Of a DNA stretch of 50,415 nucleotides, positions 8,303 through 15,890 are shown piece after piece. This stretch comes from an uncultured Ruminococcus sp. (GTDB taxonomy: Bacteria > Bacillota > Clostridia > Oscillospirales > Acutalibacteraceae): positions 1 to 50,415 of the forward strand of contig CADCNI010000031.1 of assembly GCA_902802795.1 (NCBI GenBank). The letters run 5' to 3'. Every line of letters begins with the position of its first letter. Positions within the stretch are counted from its first letter, which is position 1. A program made the translations under genes and the position numbers. The notes under the pieces were generated by a model. That model worked only from the letters and a program-made list of their open reading frames with translations, was not told where the DNA came from and did not search any database.

Positions 8303-8331
8303 TTGACTGTACGGATAGAATGGTTTATAAT
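8303..8331 (+). promoter_or_regulatory. Separate promoter for dnaJ
   Basis: TTGACT at 8303-8308, a 17-bp spacer and a perfect TATAAT at 8326-8331. No CIRCE lies near, so dnaJ can be transcribed without HrcA control in addition to any read-through from dnaK. Confidence 0.8.
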
Positions 8332-8404
8332 AATGCATGCTGCTGTAAGCCTTCCGGGGAATGGATGTATCCGCCAACTTCAAGGCAGCGAAAGGACGAT
8401 CATT

Positions 8405-9535
8405 TTGGCAGACACAAAAAGAGATTATTATGAAGTTCTGGGGCTGCAAAAGGGAGCTTCGGAAGAGGAAATCAAAAAAGCCTATCGGCAGATGGCGAAG
8501 AAATATCACCCCGACCTCAATCCCGGTGACAAGGCCGCCGAGGAGAAATTCAAAGAGGTCGGCGAGGCGTATGAAGTATTGTCCGACAGTGAGAAGCGCG
8601 CGCGTTATGACCAGTTCGGTCACGCGGGCGTAGACCCGAATTTCGGAGCCGGACCGGGCGGCGGCGCGTACAACGTCGATTTCGGTGATCTGGGCGATAT
8701 TTTCAGCAGCTTTTTCGGAGGCGGCTTCGGAGGCGGCGGACGTGCCAACCCCAACGCGCCGCGCAGGGGAGCCGATATCCGTCAGTCGGTTATGCTGTCC
8801 TTTGAGGACGCGGCCAAGGGCTGCCGCAAGGAGGTCAGCTACAAGCGTGTGGAAACCTGCAGCGAATGCAACGGTTCCGGCGCGAAGCCGGGTACTTCTC
8901 CCAAGACCTGTAGCGATTGCGGCGGCACGGGCTATGTGCGCGTCAATCAGCGCACTCCGTTCGGCGTGATGCAGTCGCAGCATACCTGTGAGAGATGCCG
9001 CGGCACCGGAAAAATCATCGAGCAGAAATGTACCAAGTGCAGCGGACTGGGCAAGGTGCGTGTCACCAGCTCCAAGACGGTGGAATTCCCGGCGGGCATC
9101 GACGAGGGCATGCAGGTGCGCGTTTCGGGCGCGGGCGATCAGGGCAGCAACGGCGGCAGTTCCGGCGATCTGTTTGTAGAGGTTGGCATTCGTCCTCATC
9201 CTGTTTTTGAGCGCAACGGATGTGATGTGCATATGAATCAGCCCATTACATACGGTCAGGCCGTGTTTGGCGCGGAAATCGACGTTCCGACGCTGGACGG
9301 CAATGTCAAGGTGAAGGTGCCGGCGGGAACCCAGCCAGGCGACATCAATCGTATGCAGGGCAAGGGGATCCAGCGCCTCAATTCCCGTGCCAAGGGCGAT
9401 CAGTACGTTCATTTTACCGTGTCTGTGCCCAAGGAAATCACCCCTGAGCAGCGCGATCTCATCATGCAGCTCGAACAGTCCTTTGGAACCGACGTTTCCA
9501 AGCTCGCCAAGAAGAAAAAAGGGAAGCTGTTCTGA
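8405..9535 (+). CDS. dnaJ: Molecular chaperone DnaJ (Hsp40)
   Basis: 376 aa. J-domain first ([13 protein letters not shown] tripeptide in [10 protein letters not shown]), then a Gly/Phe-rich segment ([12 protein letters not shown]). Four zinc-finger repeats follow: [24 protein letters not shown] and CTKCSGLG. The C-terminal substrate-binding domain completes it. It stimulates DnaK ATPase through the HPD motif. The start is the TTG at 8405, seven nt after AAAGGACG; the frame is open further upstream but the J-domain begins here. It shares the TTG start with grpE, whereas hrcA and dnaK use ATG. Confidence 0.97.
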   Translation: MADTKRDYYEVLGLQKGASEEEIKKAYRQMAKKYHPDLNPGDKAAEEKFKEVGEAYEVLSDSEKRARYDQFGHAGVDPNFGAGPGGGAYNVDFGDLGDIFSSFFGGGFGGGGRANPNAPRRGADIRQSVMLSFEDAAKGCRKEVSYKRVETCSECNGSGAKPGTSPKTCSDCGGTGYVRVNQRTPFGVMQSQHTCERCRGTGKIIEQKCTKCSGLGKVRVTSSKTVEFPAGIDEGMQVRVSGAGDQGSNGGSSGDLFVEVGIRPHPVFERNGCDVHMNQPITYGQAVFGAEIDVPTLDGNVKVKVPAGTQPGDINRMQGKGIQRLNSRAKGDQYVHFTVSVPKEITPEQRDLIMQLEQSFGTDVSKLAKKKKGKLF

Positions 9536-9724
9536 TTGAATAAAAAACAGATTGTCCAATGCGGATGATCTGTTCGCAAGAGAATATAATAAACGTCAAT
9601 CAAAAGCAGACAAACATAATTATGAGAATATTATGTATTATGCTAGGGATTTTTAGCCCGAAACTGGTATATACTGTTTTCTGCATTATTATCTCATCTG
9701 CATTAAATAAGTCAATAAGAATAT

Positions 9725-9772
9725 AAAATCGGCTGCTCCGCATTGGGATATGCGTGAACAGCCGATTTTTTT
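9725..9772 (+). terminator. Terminator after dnaJ
   Basis: AAAATCGGCTG and CAGCCGATTTTTTT form a strong stem with internal GCAT/ATGC pairing, followed by seven T. The middle of the stem (CTGCTCCGCAT ... ATGCGTGAACAG) recurs in the hairpin at 10698, which suggests that both came with related element ends. Confidence 0.85.
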
Positions 9773-9855
9773 GCATCATAAACACCATATAAACGGCGAA
9801 AACCACTTTGGATTCATAAAAACCGCGTATTTTAGGCGTTTTCGAGGTCTTAACT

Positions 9856-9870
9856 TTATCTCTTGGAGAA
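9856..9870 (-). other. att-like core copy A
   Basis: An exact 15-bp copy of the rpsI 3' end (TTCTCCAAGAGATAA on the minus strand), outside the rpsI gene. Its flank AGTTAA is shared with copy B. About 45-70 bp away lie GTGTTTAT repeats on one side and CACAACACACATGCAACA on the other, as expected for recombinase arm sites. Confidence 0.75.
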
Positions 9871-9967
9871 TTTTTCCCACCGCGCAAAGCCCTGATTTAC
9901 GCGGTTTTTGTGTAGGTTTGTTGCATGTGTGTTGTGTGCTGAGGACGGCGCAGGACGAGCGGGGACT

Positions 9968-10381
9968 TTATTCAGCCAAATCATCAAGCAATTCCTGAGG
10001 AGTTTTGACAGGAATTTCTGACTGTGTGAAATCAGAGATATTTCTGGTAATAATATAATCTACCGCGTTTGACTTGGCACATTTGGATTGTATGCAATCC
10101 TCAAAATCCCTAAATGCAGCGGTATCAATCGCTTTTACAACTTCTTCATGTGTTGTTCCGACCACCTCAAGCAGCTCACAGATTGATTTCAGGGCAGCTC
10201 GCCTTGTTTGTTCAGGAACCTTGCGCAGAATATACCACAGGTTTGTAACCGTCGGCAAAGCAATACAGCCGGACACATCATTCTGACTGCACAGTGCCAA
10301 GATACGTTTGGCATCATCATAGAAAGGCTCACGCTTTAGCAGATAATCCAGAATAATATTGGCGTCAATCAGTAGTACCAT
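9968..10381 (-). CDS. PIN-domain ribonuclease toxin (VapC-like)
   Basis: 137 aa with the PIN fold layout: LLIDANIILD (Asp6), FEDCIQ (Asp95) and TRNISDF (Asp117), the acidic residues that hold the catalytic metal. PIN toxins cleave RNA when their antitoxin is degraded. The ATG overlaps the end of the upstream antitoxin gene by 17 nt, the usual coupled arrangement. The pair sits alone between att-like copies A and B, so it may have been kept as an addiction module that preserved this island fragment. Confidence 0.88.
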   Translation of the reverse strand: MVLLIDANIILDYLLKREPFYDDAKRILALCSQNDVSGCIALPTVTNLWYILRKVPEQTRRAALKSICELLEVVGTTHEEVVKAIDTAAFRDFEDCIQSKCAKSNAVDYIITRNISDFTQSEIPVKTPQELLDDLAE

Positions 10382-10610
10382 ATTTTTCCTCCAATGCGCT
10401 CATTAATTCTGCGTCGGTATCAAAGCCGTCCGGCAGATCAAAATGCAACTGCTCCAGTCTGGCAAAGGCACTCTGCTTTTTTGTTATCTGCTCCTGTTCC
10501 TGAAAATCCATCAATCGCAGTTCGTCAACAGCCAATGTGATAATCGCTTTGATTTTTTCATCCGGAAGCTGATAAATCAGCTGAACCGCCTGCTGTTGAA
10601 TTGCTGTCAT
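10365..10610 (-). CDS. Antitoxin partner of the PIN toxin
   Basis: 81 aa. The N-terminal helix pair (AIQQQAVQLIYQLPDEKIKA) resembles DUF2281/RelB-like antitoxins, and the acidic C-terminal half (LEQLHFDLPDGFDTDAELM) would wrap the toxin. The start ATG is preceded by AAAGGGG. Transcription from the promoter at 10658-10686 would give a short leader. Assignment rests mainly on its position and overlap with the PIN gene. Confidence 0.82.
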   Translation of the reverse strand: MTAIQQQAVQLIYQLPDEKIKAIITLAVDELRLMDFQEQEQITKKQSAFARLEQLHFDLPDGFDTDAELMSALEEKYGTTD

Positions 10611-10657
10611 AGAATCATCCCCTTTCCATCTTATTTTGTCCGGTTATCCCTATGCTT

Positions 10658-10686
10658 ATTTTACCACCGGTATGAATAAAAGTCAA
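10658..10686 (-). promoter_or_regulatory. Promoter of the toxin-antitoxin operon
   Basis: On the minus strand TTGACT (10681-10686), a 17-bp spacer and TAAAAT (10658-10663). The spacer includes the short palindrome ACCGGT, a possible autoregulation site. Confidence 0.75.
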
Positions 10687-10697
10687 CAAAATAAAAA

Positions 10698-10740
10698 GTG
10701 GCTGCTCCGCATGAAATATGCGTGAACAACCACAATTTTT
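10698..10740. terminator. Terminator-like hairpin inside the island
   Basis: GTGGCTGCTCCGCAT pairs with ATGCGTGAACAACCAC and is followed by a T-run on the + strand. The loop-side sequence matches the dnaJ terminator at 9725, supporting the idea that each att-like copy carries the same flanking segment. Confidence 0.65.
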
Positions 10741-10824
10741 TGACAAATAAACACCAAATAAACACCAAAAACAGATTTACAATCTTTAAAGCCGCATAAT
10801 TTAGGCGTTCGTAAGGCTTTAACT

Positions 10825-10839
10825 TTATCTCTTGGAGAA
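10825..10839 (-). other. att-like core copy B
   Basis: The same 15 bp as the rpsI 3' end; identity with the rpsI copy extends to 17 bp (to 10841). It is flanked on one side by tandem GTGTTTATTTG units (10743-10770, minus strand) and on the other by ACACAACACACAAGCAACA (10885-10910, minus strand). Confidence 0.78.
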
Positions 10840-10974
10840 CTTTTCAAACGCAAAGATTGGCTTGTTTACAGGGCTTTTACATTATTTTGTTGCTTGTGTG
10901 TTGTGTATGGAGGACAATCAATTACATCATAAACAAACTGCTATGTTCTCATATGTGTAGATGTTGTTCCTAAA

Positions 10975-11091
10975 ATGTTGGCATATGGATTAACAATTGA
11001 TCAAATTGAGGAAAACTTTGAAAGTCTGTTCGAAGGTTCTTCAAAACCAAACCCATTAGAACAACAAATCTATTCTCATTCATTTACGTGA
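10975..11091 (+). pseudogene. Possible gene remnant in the island
   Basis: The + frame from an upstream TAA near 10933 to TGA at 11089-11091 is open and AT-rich. From ATG 10975 it would encode 38 residues (starting MLAYGLTIDQIEENFESLFE). It has no clear ribosome-binding site, lies next to att-like copy B, and overlaps the 3' end of the convergent acyltransferase by 16 nt. It may be the tail of a disrupted gene; I do not recognise it. Confidence 0.25.
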
Positions 11092-12197
11092 AGTTTTTTC
11101 AGAATTTTATCTTCAACCGAATAAAACTTCAGGTAGATTTGTTGAGATTTTTTGTCATAAAATCTAAAGAAAGGCTTTTCTAAAAGGTATATTCTCATTA
11201 AATCAATAGCTGTACAAATAAAATAGATTCCTAATACCGAACAAGCAAAATGCAAATAACACAACGGTGTGTTAAATACTACTGCATTTTGTAGCATATC
11301 CCTCCACAGCCACTGCCTCATAGTATCGCTGTTTGCGTGAATAAGAAGAACACCAAAGGATGCGCTTGCAATAATATTAATTACTTGTATATATGGCATT
11401 CTAACGTTCTTAAAAAATACAAATGCACAAAATGCAGTTGTAACAGCGAGCACTTTATTTGAATCAGCAATGAAACCATATGCGGATTTACCAAGTTTTA
11501 AGCATACAATAATACTCGCTATTGAAACAACAAGACTCACAAGAGCGGCAATGCCCCAAAATTTTGTTTTGTCAAACAAAGCTTTGGGGTATAAGCGGAT
11601 AAAAGAAGTAACAAAGTAAATGGTGATAAACCACGAAACATAGTTCATTGTTACTCTAAATCCCGGAACGGTACCTAAAAAGGTGTATAGAAACAAGCAA
11701 AGAATAATCAACCGTAAGTGCATTTTCTCTGTTAAGTTTCTTAATAGAACATTGATAAAGGGAATAAACAAAAAGAAAACTATAAAAGCAGATGTAAATC
11801 CGTCACTTATATTTCTAACAGGGATGAGTAGTTCAAAAAATGATAAAAATGAAAATGATTCATATCCAGAAATTGTAAAGATAAAGTAAATGATAATTCT
11901 GTAAAACATTATTTGTAATAACAGCTTCAAGAATTTTTTCACTGTTATATGGGACTTGCACATAAAATAGCCTGTTATCATTACAAAACAATTTATTCCC
12001 GTTTTGCCCCATGCGCCAAACAAATAAAAAAACAAAGAATTTCCAGCAAATGGATGTGTAGCCATTTCAGCCATCATTCCAGAATTCACCACATAGTGGT
12101 GTGCAACAATAAGTATCATAGAGATTATTCTGAATAATTCTAAATTTGTATTTCTTGGCTTTGTCTGTCTGTTTGTTATTGTGGAGTCCAATTTCAT
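11076..12197 (-). CDS. Acyltransferase family 3 membrane protein
   Basis: 373 aa with about ten transmembrane helices. The N-terminal signature NLELFRIISMILIVAHHYVV contains the conserved Arg/His region of acyltransferase-3 proteins, followed by GKTGINCFVMITGYFMC. Such enzymes O-acylate cell-surface sugars; the substrate cannot be told from sequence. Codon use is far more AT-rich than in neighbouring core genes, which fits transfer with the island. Its own promoter lies at 12270-12298. The ATG is 13 nt after AGAGGA. Confidence 0.88.
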   Translation of the reverse strand: MKLDSTITNRQTKPRNTNLELFRIISMILIVAHHYVVNSGMMAEMATHPFAGNSLFFYLFGAWGKTGINCFVMITGYFMCKSHITVKKFLKLLLQIMFYRIIIYFIFTISGYESFSFLSFFELLIPVRNISDGFTSAFIVFFLFIPFINVLLRNLTEKMHLRLIILCLFLYTFLGTVPGFRVTMNYVSWFITIYFVTSFIRLYPKALFDKTKFWGIAALVSLVVSIASIIVCLKLGKSAYGFIADSNKVLAVTTAFCAFVFFKNVRMPYIQVINIIASASFGVLLIHANSDTMRQWLWRDMLQNAVVFNTPLCYLHFACSVLGIYFICTAIDLMRIYLLEKPFFRFYDKKSQQIYLKFYSVEDKILKKLHVNE

Positions 12198-12269
12198 ATA
12201 ATAATATCATTCCTCTTATTATCATTTTCTTTGAGTTTTTTATGGATATATATCATAGCATATATTTAT

Positions 12270-12298
12270 ATTATAGCATACATAATTCTAAAATCCAA
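12270..12298 (-). promoter_or_regulatory. Promoter of the acyltransferase gene
   Basis: On the minus strand TTGGAT (12293-12298), a 17-bp spacer and TATAAT (12270-12275), in a strongly AT-rich stretch 72 nt before the start codon. Confidence 0.7.
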
Positions 12299-12302
12299 TA
12301 GT

Positions 12303-12335
12303 TTAGCGCCCTAAAATTTATCTTTCGGGCGCTAA
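12303..12335 (-). terminator. Hairpin after tnpV
   Basis: TTAGCGCCC and GGGCGCTAA form a 9-bp stem directly after the tnpV stop. There is no strong T-run, so termination would be moderate. It separates tnpV from the acyltransferase promoter. Confidence 0.55.
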
Positions 12336-12340
12336 GTCAC

Positions 12341-12718
12341 TTATTGGTAAATCAACTCTGTATTTACAATCTCCGTTGCACGGTTGCGGATATTGTTCAT
12401 CTTCTGCACCCACAACATTGGGTTCTCTGCTTTGAGCTGCTCGGTAACCCCTTCCTGTTCGGCGAGTTGTTTTACTATCCGAAAGAACATCTCCTCTGCC
12501 TGTTCATCAATATCGGCGAGGTATACGGTGAGCTTACAGCTTGTCAGCAGATTGGTATAGCGGATTTTATGTTGCTGCTTGATGTACCGCAAATGCCGCT
12601 TTCCCCAAACGCCGATTTCAACTTTTGGCTGTTCTGGGAGTTCCAAACACGGCAGATAATAATCGCCTTGCAGCTCGTAGTGAATACCGGTCTTTTTGTC
12701 GTAAATTCTCTTTTCCAT
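12341..12718 (-). CDS. tnpV: TnpV-like transposon-encoded protein
   Basis: 125 aa. The profile matches the TnpV proteins of clostridial mobile elements: MEKRIYDKKTGIHYELQGDY at the start, GVWGKRHLRYIKQQHKIRY in the middle, and VTEQLKAENPMLWVQKMNNI then RNRATEIVNTELIY at the end. Its biochemical role is not established; it usually accompanies mobilisation genes, as here with the MobV fragment 24 nt upstream. Start ATG follows AAAGGTTGATGAACA. Confidence 0.85.
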   Translation of the reverse strand: MEKRIYDKKTGIHYELQGDYYLPCLELPEQPKVEIGVWGKRHLRYIKQQHKIRYTNLLTSCKLTVYLADIDEQAEEMFFRIVKQLAEQEGVTEQLKAENPMLWVQKMNNIRNRATEIVNTELIYQ

Positions 12719-12742
12719 TGTTCATCAACCTTTCATAATATA

Positions 12743-13510
12743 TTAGCGTGCGTCACGCTGTTTTGACTTTTTGAAACCTCTCGCCTGCTCGATAATCTCA
12801 TTGAGCTTGCGCTTACCGAAAACCTTTTCCAACAGGCAGTAGGCTTTGTTCTGCTCTCGCAGCATATCGTTGACCTCTCTGAGCCGGGAATTTTCAGATT
12901 TCAGATGTTTGTTTTCGCTGTACAATCTGCCGTTCAGATTGTTGATACGGTGATAGTTTTCCCAGCCCAAATAGCTTTTTGCTACCGCAGATCGTACAAG
13001 ATTTTTCAGCCGCTGTATTAACGGATCTACAAACTTTTTCTTGTAGCTCTTCGCCGACATCAAGCCCTGTGGCTCCGGTAGTTGAAGCTCGGGATTATTG
13101 TCAAGCTGATGTTCTATGCTGTCGAGTGAATCCGTTGCTTCTTTGATTTTTTCAGCCGTCGCTTTCAGTCCCTTGACCTCCAACTGCTTTTCCTCAATCT
13201 CCCGGTCGAGCTCGGCGACCTCTTTGGCTCGCTCCTGTTTTTTGTAATCAAGTACGGACAAGTGCTGCTCGTGGGTACCCTTCTGTTCCCACTCTATCCC
13301 GTGCCTCTCCATAATCTGAGCAAGGACTTTCTTTTCGGAAAGTATCCAGCGATTCCATTCCGTATCGCTGCGACCATTCCCTTTAAAGCCTTGATTAGCA
13401 AGCGCCTGTTTGAGAGAAACTCTTGTCTCCAAACCACGCTGACTGCCGGTTGTGAACGGTACAAAGTCAATATGGATATGCGGCGTCGCTTCGTCCATAT
13501 GAATAGGCAA
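12743..13510 (-). pseudogene. MobV-type relaxase, N-terminus missing
   Basis: 255 residues remain of a Mob/Pre-type relaxase. The metal-binding motif HMDEATPHIHIDFVPF stands at the very start, followed by RVSLKQALANQGFKG, WNRWILSEKKVLAQIMERHG and a long coiled-coil C-terminus. Motifs I and II, including the catalytic N-terminal part (probably 130-180 residues), are absent. Upstream the frame stays open only to a TAG near 13560 and runs through a hairpin (13516-13553). It therefore should not nick DNA. The break lies close to the rpsI att-like core, as expected for a deletion that removed the element's left part. Confidence 0.85.
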
Positions 13511-13515
13511 AACAA

Positions 13516-13553
13516 AAAGAGATGTCTTTCCATACTTAGAAAAACATCTCTTT
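13516..13553. terminator. Hairpin at the truncated relaxase boundary
   Basis: AAAGAGATGT (13516-13525) pairs with ACATCTCTTT (13544-13553). It may be a bidirectional terminator inherited from the element. It lies between the rpsI 3' end and the relaxase fragment, and so limits read-through from rplM-rpsI into the island. Confidence 0.6.
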
Positions 13554-13698
13554 AACTACATAGTTGATTGAGAACTGTTGTTACTTATGTGTTGCTTGCT
13601 TGTTGCTTATCTAACACATTTAAGCACATCTCAAACCGTCTGAATACTCCAAAAACCCTGTAAACAGTAGCCTTGAAGCGTGCTGAAAAGCACAAAGA

Positions 13699-13713
13699 TT
13701 ATCTCTTGGAGAA
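13699..13713 (-). other. att-like core copy C (native rpsI 3' end)
   Basis: TTCTCCAAGAGATAA on the minus strand encodes FSKR-stop of S9. Downstream in the island are repeated AAGCAA/GCAACA units (13570-13620), resembling recombinase arm sites. Confidence 0.8.
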
Positions 13714-14100
13714 CTGAGGCGCACGTCTTGCAGCTTTCAAGCCGTACTTCTTTCTTTCCTTCATTCTGGGATCTCTGGTGAGGAAACCTGCGCTCTTGAG
13801 CATAGGACGGAGGTTTTCGGTGTCATACTGGAGCAGCGCTCTGGCGATGCCGTGACGAATCGCGCCAGCCTGACCGGTCACGCCGCCGCCGCTGACATTG
13901 CAAACCACGTCAAAACGGTCGGTCAGACCTGTCAGCTCGAGGGGCTGACGAACGATAACCTTCAGTGTATCCAAACCGAAATAGTCGTCGATGTCTCTGT
14001 TGTTGATGACAACCTTGCCGGTACCCTTGTAGAGTCTGACTCTGGCAACAGAGCTCTTTCTTCTGCCTGTGCCATAGAAAAACGGTGTCTTATCGTACAT
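13699..14100 (-). CDS. rpsI: 30S ribosomal protein S9
   Basis: 133 aa, full length, from [20 protein letters not shown] to the typical C-terminus PQFSKR, whose Lys/Arg tail contacts P-site tRNA. The last 15 nt, including the stop, are the att-like core that is repeated at 10825 and 9856; integration there leaves the protein intact. ATG 14100 follows AAGGAGG and lies 21 nt after the rplM stop, the standard rplM-rpsI operon. Confidence 0.98.
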   Translation of the reverse strand: MYDKTPFFYGTGRRKSSVARVRLYKGTGKVVINNRDIDDYFGLDTLKVIVRQPLELTGLTDRFDVVCNVSGGGVTGQAGAIRHGIARALLQYDTENLRPMLKSAGFLTRDPRMKERKKYGLKAARRAPQFSKR

Positions 14101-14121
14101 AATTCATTTCCTCCTTCCGAA

Positions 14122-14493
14122 TTACATTGCCCAGGTTTCAGCAGATCTGCCGATGGTGGTTTTGGGAACCATGCCCTTGACGGCAAGCTCCATGACCTTG
14201 GTGGGATTGCTCTTCATAAGAGTGCCCGCCTTGGTTTCCTTGAGATGTCCGATGTAACCGGTATGACGGTAATAGATCTTCTTTTCCAGCTTGGCACCGG
14301 TGAGAACTGCCTTGTCGCAGTTGATGATGATGACATGATCGCCGCAGTCCACATGGGGAGCAAAGGTCGGCTTTGTCTTGCCTCTGAGAATATCGGCTGC
14401 CACAACGGCAACGCGTCCGACAGGCAGACCTGCAGCGTCGATCACATACCACTTGCGGTCGATCTGACCTGCTTTGGGCATAAATGTTGACAT
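14122..14493 (-). CDS. rplM: 50S ribosomal protein L13, short C-terminus
   Basis: The start MSTFMPKAGQIDRKWYVIDA follows GGAGG, and the body is clear L13 (APHVDCGDHVIIIN, YYRHTGYIGHLKET, ELAVKGMVPKTTIGR). The protein then ends SAETWAM after 123 residues. Usual L13 is about 142-145 aa and continues after GR with a segment like RKLKVYAGxEHxHAAQxP. The last residues ETWAM look like a normal L13 tail, so about 19-20 codons seem to have been deleted in frame. It is either a real variant or an assembly error. rpsI follows after 21 nt. Confidence 0.93.
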   Translation of the reverse strand: MSTFMPKAGQIDRKWYVIDAAGLPVGRVAVVAADILRGKTKPTFAPHVDCGDHVIIINCDKAVLTGAKLEKKIYYRHTGYIGHLKETKAGTLMKSNPTKVMELAVKGMVPKTTIGRSAETWAM

Positions 14494-14507
14494 AGCATTT
14501 TCCTCCA

Positions 14508-14600
14508 TATCTTTTAATAAAAAAATTTTTGAAACGGTTGAGGCATGTGGGCTGAGTCAACAAAAAGCACATCACACACCTTTCGAGCGTTCGCAAGGAG
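14508..14600 (-). promoter_or_regulatory. rplM leader, possible L13 autoregulatory RNA
   Basis: About 100 nt of transcribed leader lie between the promoter and rplM. It contains GAACGCTCGAAAGGTGTGTG and a purine/pyrimidine-rich tract just before the start. Firmicutes often have an L13 leader RNA bound by L13 itself; I cannot confirm the fold by eye, so this is suggested by position only. Confidence 0.35.
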
Positions 14601-14601
14601 T

Positions 14602-14630
14602 ATCTTACCACATTCTGAACGCCTTGTCAA
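14602..14630 (-). promoter_or_regulatory. Promoter of rplM-rpsI
   Basis: On the minus strand TTGACA (14625-14630), a 17-bp spacer and TAAGAT (14602-14607). This is the only strong promoter upstream of the ribosomal operon. Confidence 0.85.
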
Positions 14631-14767
14631 CACCTTTTTGCGAAAAATTCATTTAGAAATATCAAATCTCATTTATTCTCTTTTTTTCTTCTGTTTCCTC
14701 GCTTATTCTCTCACGCTATTTTTAAAAAATATCCTTTCCCATTTGCATTTCTCAGGCAACAACCCAC

Positions 14768-14796
14768 TTGACCCGCACCGCGGCTTGTATTATAAT
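14768..14796 (+). promoter_or_regulatory. Promoter of the lipoprotein gene
   Basis: TTGACC at 14768-14773, a 17-bp spacer and TATAAT at 14791-14796, with the start codon 41 nt downstream. Confidence 0.82.
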
Positions 14797-14836
14797 AAGG
14801 GTTAGAAAATGATTGTATTCTGGAGATGAGTTACGA

Positions 14837-15772
14837 ATGAAACGTACTGCGCCAATCATCCTGCTTTTGGCGGCGGCCTTCATGATCGCCGTATGCTTAT
14901 TGACCTCCTGCGGTTCGGCAGGAGGACGAAGAGCTTCTGACTGGAGAGGCACCTGGTACCGGGAAGGCGATTCGGTCTTTTCCCGCTGCTACGCGGAAAT
15001 CAAGAACGTCAATTCCAAGGGCTTTGATTTCAGCATCACGGTCTACAACGGAAATAAGGCAGGTGAATTAAGGGACTGCCACGCCGACTTTGACGCTAAA
15101 ACAATTTCCTATCCCGAGAATGAGGATGGGGAGAACGATTACGGCCTTGAACAGCAATATTTTGAAAAAAACGCAGCCTATTATTATGCTGAAGATCCCC
15201 GCTGCTACATCATGTTTTATTTTGACAGTCCTGAAAGCAAGGAACTCAACATTGTATTTTGCACCACAAACGACTACATTGCCGTAGAATGGACGGCATT
15301 TGAAGGCTTCGGGGAAAACGCGCAGATTACCGGTATCTTCTCACGCACGGAAAGCTACATCAATACCAGTCTTAACGAGATGGGCGTTCTCAGCAAAAAA
15401 ACAGACGACGCGCTGCAAAAAATGATGGGTGACACCGTTTATATGCGTCTGCTCTGCTGCTTCCAGATGCACACATCGGAACGCAGCGACACCACCGGTA
15501 CCGTTACTCCTTACGAATACGGCGGTTCTGTCCATAACCATGACGGTATCGGCGGAACGGTTCACTATGGGTCCATGGTGGGGCAGCAGTATGCCGCCTG
15601 TGTGATTGAATATGATGACGGCAGCGTCAGCGCGGCGCTGTCGCTCGAAAATGGTTCGCTTGCCTACTATTCCAATAACTGGGTCTATGAAAAAGACCAG
15701 CCCTATCCTATTGTTATCTGGGTGGAAAATTACACCAGAGAACAAAACGGCGAAATCGTAACGTCAGGTTAA
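14837..15772 (+). CDS. Lipoprotein of unknown function
   Basis: 311 aa. A signal peptide with lipobox (ILLLAAAFMIAVCLLTSC, Cys25) marks it as a membrane-anchored lipoprotein. The first 110 residues after the anchor (WRGTWYREGDSVFSRCYAEI ... NSKGFDFSITVYNG ... LRDCHADFDAKTI) resemble the small beta-barrel seen in many clostridial lipoproteins that test tissue of unknown role. I do not recognise the C-terminal half. ATG 14837 is favoured over the upstream ATG 14813 because the signal peptide begins there and GGAG lies at 14822. Confidence 0.82.
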   Translation: MKRTAPIILLLAAAFMIAVCLLTSCGSAGGRRASDWRGTWYREGDSVFSRCYAEIKNVNSKGFDFSITVYNGNKAGELRDCHADFDAKTISYPENEDGENDYGLEQQYFEKNAAYYYAEDPRCYIMFYFDSPESKELNIVFCTTNDYIAVEWTAFEGFGENAQITGIFSRTESYINTSLNEMGVLSKKTDDALQKMMGDTVYMRLLCCFQMHTSERSDTTGTVTPYEYGGSVHNHDGIGGTVHYGSMVGQQYAACVIEYDDGSVSAALSLENGSLAYYSNNWVYEKDQPYPIVIWVENYTREQNGEIVTSG

Positions 15773-15800
15773 TTCGGAATGAGTGAAAATCCAAGTGCAG

Positions 15801-15842
15801 AAAAACACGTTGCCCGCATGTGTTGGGCAGCGTGTTTTTTTT
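15801..15842. terminator. Bidirectional terminator between lipoprotein gene and glnN
   Basis: AAAAACACGTTGCCC and GGGCAGCGTGTTTTTTTT form a strong stem with A-run and T-run on opposite sides, suitable for stopping the lipoprotein transcript and the convergent glnN transcript. Confidence 0.88.
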
Positions 15843-15890
15843 GCATATTATCACATCTTTTTTGACATCGCAGATGAGCGTTGTTTTTTG

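Larger units (their letters stand above)
9856..13713. mobile_element. Two tandem remnants of integrative elements at the rpsI 3' end
   Basis: Three copies of the 15-bp sequence TTATCTCTTGGAGAA occur at 9856-9870, 10825-10839 and 13699-13713; the last is the true 3' end of rpsI (FSK-R-stop on the minus strand). They divide the island into a 0.96-kb segment with a toxin-antitoxin pair and a 2.9-kb segment with an acyltransferase, TnpV and a truncated relaxase. Sequences beside the copies resemble recombinase arm sites: repeated GGTGTTTATTT on one side, and CAACACACAAGCAACA-like repeats on the other. No integrase or conjugation gene remains. The rpsI 3' end is a known integration site of ICEs in Firmicutes; that these are cis-mobilisable remnants is inference. 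Confidence 0.8.

Noticed and set aside
8126-9559. 477-codon ORF opposite dnaJ
   Set aside because: Antisense shadow caused by codon bias; no recognisable protein features.
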